Source: Phaeodactylibacter sp.
GTDB lineage: Bacteria > Bacteroidota > Bacteroidia > Chitinophagales > Saprospiraceae
Length of the DNA: 37,546 bases
NCBI RefSeq assembly: GCF_022763345.1
Contig: NZ_JALEGS010000103.1
Coordinates: 1-37,546, forward strand
Direction: 5' to 3'
Position numbers and translations under genes: made by a program. This document shows positions 34,786-37,546 of the stretch, piece by piece. Every line of letters starts with the position of its first letter. Position 1 is the stretch's first letter. Below the pieces are notes generated by a model. The model searched no databases. It had not been told where the DNA came from and worked only from the letters and a program-made list of their open reading frames with translations.

Positions 34786-37314
34786 ATGCGACTGACTGCC
34801 CTAATCCTTTTGATATTGCCTGTTCTGGCCTTTGCCCAATCCGGCCTGCCCGAAACCCAAGACCTGCAGCAACAGCTGTCTGCACCGGATGCCGCGCCGG
34901 AAGAGCGGGCCTGGGCCTACATTCAGCTCGCCCGTCAACACCTTAACCCGGAATGCCCCTGCTATCAGCCCGACTCCGCCTACCATTACCTGCGGGAAGG
35001 GCAACGGCAGTACCGCAAGCTCAGCAACCGGGAACTGCGCAAAGCCGGGCAACTGGGGTACGATGAGCAGCGGGTCAATCAGTTGAAGCAGGACATACGG
35101 GAAGAGGGCCTAAAGTACTATCAGGCCAAAGGCAGCAGCGCAGGAATAGCCTATTACCTCGACAACTACGGCCGGCTTTCCCACGAACTGCGAACAGAGG
35201 GCACGAAGAACTTTTTGGAACTCCGCTTCAAAGAGTTGCAGGCACGGAGCCAGTACGACAGCCTGAAGGCGTTTGCCGAGACCTTCGCCCCTCAGCTCAA
35301 AGAATACCTGCCCTCCCTGCAGCCTCAACTGGAACGCGCCGTATTCGAAGCCTTCTTCACTACTCAGGACAGCACCAACCTCAACGACCTCTTCCGGTTG
35401 CTCAGCGATTTCCCCGATGCCGCTGCCCTGCTCGATGCCCCCATCAGCCGGGCACTTTCGGCCTTCCCGCTGATTACCAAAACCGAAAACATCCTCCGCG
35501 AGGCCGACCACCGCGACCTGCCCAAGACCGTTCGGGTCATCTACCTGTACCACTACTTCACCGGCGACTGGGGCGACCTGCTTGGGTTCCAGAACCGCTA
35601 TCCCTTCTATTCCGATAGCTTCAACCTGAAACGAGCCATCACCGTTGCCCAGCTCGCCCCTGACCTTGACCTCGGTTTTACGGACGACCGGAAGGATGCC
35701 TTTGAGCGTTACATCGAGCTTGGCGCCCCCACCCAAAAAGCCTACTTCGCCCTGCAACAATACATTGCCCGGGATGTAGAAGCTCAAAACTGGGACCGTG
35801 CCCTGGCCAAAGTCGAACAGTTTGCCGGCTACTTTGGCGAAAAGGACGAGCGCATTCAGCAGTTGCAGCAAATCCTCCGCGCACCCTCCGAAGGCATTGC
35901 GCCCCGCAGCCTGGGCGACACCCTCAACTCCATTGATGGGGAATACGCCCCTGTGCTCAGCGCCGACGGGCAGCGGATGTACTTTTGCCGCAACCGCGAC
36001 GGGGACGAAGACATCTACTTTGCGGACCGCACCCCAACGGGTTGGAAATACCCGGAGCCCATCGCTGCCCTCAACACCAAAAGCAGCCACGAAGCGCCCC
36101 TCAACATCTCCCCCGATGGCAACACTCTACTGATGTACGATGGTGGCGTGGTGGAATATACCGAGCGTACGGTTGAGGGGTGGTCGCCCTCGGTGCCCTT
36201 CTTCCCGGAAGACCGCCGCCCCGACTGGCAGGGCATGTCGGCCATTGCCGCCGATGGGGAAGCAGTGATCTTCGCCGCCCGCTCCATCGATTGTATCGGT
36301 GCGCGCAATGAAGACAACATCGACTTATTTGTCGCTTACCGGCAGGGCGACGGGCAGTGGGGGCCGCCCATCAATCTGGGTACTACCCTCAACACCCCTT
36401 TTGAAGACCGCAGCCCTTTCCTCCATCCTGATCAGCGCACCCTCTACTTTAGCTCCGACGGGCACGGCGGTTTTGGGGAACTCGATGTTTTCGTCACCCG
36501 CCGGATTGGCGATGGCTGGACCGAATGGACCCCACCCGTCAATCTGGGCAAAGACATCAACGGCCCTGGCTACGACTGGGGCTATCGCATCAGCACGGAT
36601 GGGCGCACCGCCTATTTCTCCGGTTTTGAACCCGGCTGGAAAGAAGAGCTGTATGAAATTGGCGTACCGGAAGCCCACCGCCCCATACCGGTCGCCACCG
36701 TTACCGGCACCCTCACCCGGCAGTCCGGCGCACCAGCGGATGCCCTGCTTATCGTCAATGACCTCGAAACCGGGGAAGAAGTCGCCAGGGTGCACCCCGA
36801 CCCACAGACCGGGCAGTACTTCATCACCCTGCCGGTGGGGCAGCGCTACAGCTACACCGTAGAGGGCGAAGGGCTCTACCCGATCGGCAACCATATTGAT
36901 CTGCGGCAGGCAACAGGCAAGCTGGAAAGAAAGGAAAATATAACCGTGCCCAGCATTCCCGAAGCCCGGGAAGCCGGGCTCTCCCTGCCCCTCAAAAACC
37001 TCTTTTTCGAGACCGACAGCCACACCATTGACCCCGCTTCCCACCCCGAGCTCAACCGGCTTGCCCAACTCGTGCAGGATTACGACCTCACGGTGGAAAT
37101 TGCCGGCCATACCGATAATCAGGGCGGAGCGGAATACAACAAAGCCCTTTCGCAACGGCGGGCGGATGCCGCTAGAGCTTACCTGTTGCAACAAGGCTGT
37201 ACCCCTGCTCAGGTGGAAGCTACCGGCTACGGCCCGGAGCAGCCTCTTGAGGACAACGCCACGGCTGAGGGCCGGGCGCAGAACCGGCGGGTGGAGATCC
37301 GGTTTCGGAAGTGA
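34786..37314 (+). CDS. PorE-like OmpA-family protein (TPR, PD40 propeller, CRD, OmpA_C)
   Basis: Started at ATG 34786, this is an 842-residue protein with signal peptide VLAFAQ (1-18). The frame is open upstream to 34474, but that part is antisense to the cotransporter. Domains in order: helical TPR-like region (25-370); PD40/WD40-like beta-propeller (386-620, with YAPVLSADGQRMYF and DRSPFLHPDQRTLYFSSDG blades); carboxypeptidase-regulatory-like domain (638-705); and OmpA_C peptidoglycan-binding domain (734-842, with AGHTDNQG and NKALSQRRADAARAYL). This is the domain set described for PorE of the type IX secretion system. Unlike PorE it has no lipobox, so a general envelope-anchoring paralogue is also possible. 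Confidence 0.87.
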   Translation: MRLTALILLILPVLAFAQSGLPETQDLQQQLSAPDAAPEERAWAYIQLARQHLNPECPCYQPDSAYHYLREGQRQYRKLSNRELRKAGQLGYDEQRVNQLKQDIREEGLKYYQAKGSSAGIAYYLDNYGRLSHELRTEGTKNFLELRFKELQARSQYDSLKAFAETFAPQLKEYLPSLQPQLERAVFEAFFTTQDSTNLNDLFRLLSDFPDAAALLDAPISRALSAFPLITKTENILREADHRDLPKTVRVIYLYHYFTGDWGDLLGFQNRYPFYSDSFNLKRAITVAQLAPDLDLGFTDDRKDAFERYIELGAPTQKAYFALQQYIARDVEAQNWDRALAKVEQFAGYFGEKDERIQQLQQILRAPSEGIAPRSLGDTLNSIDGEYAPVLSADGQRMYFCRNRDGDEDIYFADRTPTGWKYPEPIAALNTKSSHEAPLNISPDGNTLLMYDGGVVEYTERTVEGWSPSVPFFPEDRRPDWQGMSAIAADGEAVIFAARSIDCIGARNEDNIDLFVAYRQGDGQWGPPINLGTTLNTPFEDRSPFLHPDQRTLYFSSDGHGGFGELDVFVTRRIGDGWTEWTPPVNLGKDINGPGYDWGYRISTDGRTAYFSGFEPGWKEELYEIGVPEAHRPIPVATVTGTLTRQSGAPADALLIVNDLETGEEVARVHPDPQTGQYFITLPVGQRYSYTVEGEGLYPIGNHIDLRQATGKLERKENITVPSIPEAREAGLSLPLKNLFFETDSHTIDPASHPELNRLAQLVQDYDLTVEIAGHTDNQGGAEYNKALSQRRADAARAYLLQQGCTPAQVEATGYGPEQPLEDNATAEGRAQNRRVEIRFRK

Positions 37315-37320
37315 TTTTTA

Positions 37321-37546
37321 AATTAGGCGGTTGTGGAAAACACCCGCCTAATGCTAAGGCTAATCAAACCATAAACGACTTACTACATTTGAATTAGCCG
37401 GTTGTGGAACACGAGCGGAGCGACTGATAAAATAAACACCCGCTTAATACTCAACCTAATCCAACCATAAAAGACTTACTGCATTTGAATTGGGCGGTTG
37501 TGGGACACGAGCGGAGCGACTGATGAAATAAACACCCGCTTAATGC
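37321..37546. repeat. Tandem palindromic intergenic repeats (three units, last cut by window end)
   Basis: Units begin at 37321, 37392 and 37488 with the shared core AATTrGsCGGTTGTGG...ACACCCGCyTAAt and a shared tail ending CTTACTrCATTTG. Lengths are 71, 96 and at least 59 bp. Units 2 and 3 carry about 25 extra bases (CACGAGCGGAGCGACTGAT...) in the hairpin loop. In unit 1 the arms TTAGGCGG and CCGCCTAA (37323-37351) pair perfectly. No T-run follows, so it is not a simple terminator of the PorE-like gene. It resembles a REP/BIME-type element that may continue beyond the window. Confidence 0.85.

Noticed and set aside
35110..36090. 326-codon minus-strand frame inside the PorE-like gene
   Set aside because: A long antisense frame expected in high-GC codon usage; the sense frame has clear domains.
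37321..37546. Integron attC sites
   Set aside because: The arms lack the conserved RYYYAAC/GTTRRRY core pair, and the units are almost identical to each other, unlike attC sites; no cassette genes lie between them.

Overview
The window is a 37.5 kb chromosomal stretch that most likely comes from a free-living member of the Bacteroidota, possibly a Saprospiraceae/Lewinella-type bacterium (the family is my inference). The evidence is type IX secretion (T9SS) C-terminal sorting domains on two secreted proteins, a PorE-like OmpA protein, two LytTR response regulators, TPR-rich proteins, DUF6624 proteins, an M56/BlaI pair, TAnnTTTG-type -7 promoter boxes, weak Shine-Dalgarno sequences, and signal peptides ending in AQ/GQ. 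I see no rRNA, tRNA, CRISPR array, phage gene or transposase.

Layout. 1-284: C-rich degenerate tandem repeat. 285-2872: two-gene operon of a TPR-AAA+ ATPase and a TPR membrane protein, overlapping by 4 nt. 2907-4633 (minus): LytTR regulator and LytS-type kinase. 5034-7231 (plus): two exported proteins of the EreA/TraB-like kind. 7243-10548 (minus): operon of a family S37 peptidase, a double TonB_C protein and an alpha/beta hydrolase. 10697-12062 (plus): a DUF5995 protein and a DJ-1/PfpI protein. 12069-13283 (minus): M19 dipeptidase. 13402-13788: SPOR-like secreted protein. 14002-16993: second LytTR regulator with a TPR histidine kinase. 17157-20447: large T9SS-exported protein followed by a clear terminator. 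20497-22910 (minus): GH18 chitinase-like protein and an aspartic protease with PDZ. 22964-23736: divergent small membrane protein and a HEPN-like protein. 23742-28914 (minus): BlaI-type repressor, very large M56 (BlaR1-like) sensor and two DUF6624 paralogues. 28981-34661 (minus): MscS-like membrane protein and a 1663-residue fusion of an SLC12-type cation-chloride cotransporter, coiled coils and a P-loop ATPase. 34786-37314 (plus): PorE-like OmpA protein. 37321-37546: tandem palindromic repeats running off the window.

The strongest candidate for something undescribed is the cotransporter-ATPase fusion, which overlaps an MscS-like gene by the ATGA tetranucleotide and so suggests an ATPase-controlled ion/osmotic module. 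Immediately downstream is a BlaI/M56 cassette. Its 66-bp promoter region carries two matching 15-bp palindromes exactly 40 bp apart, and its effectors are DUF6624 proteins rather than a beta-lactamase. The rest reads as envelope maintenance, secreted hydrolases and signalling. All functions are inferred from sequence motifs read by eye; no database search was run.
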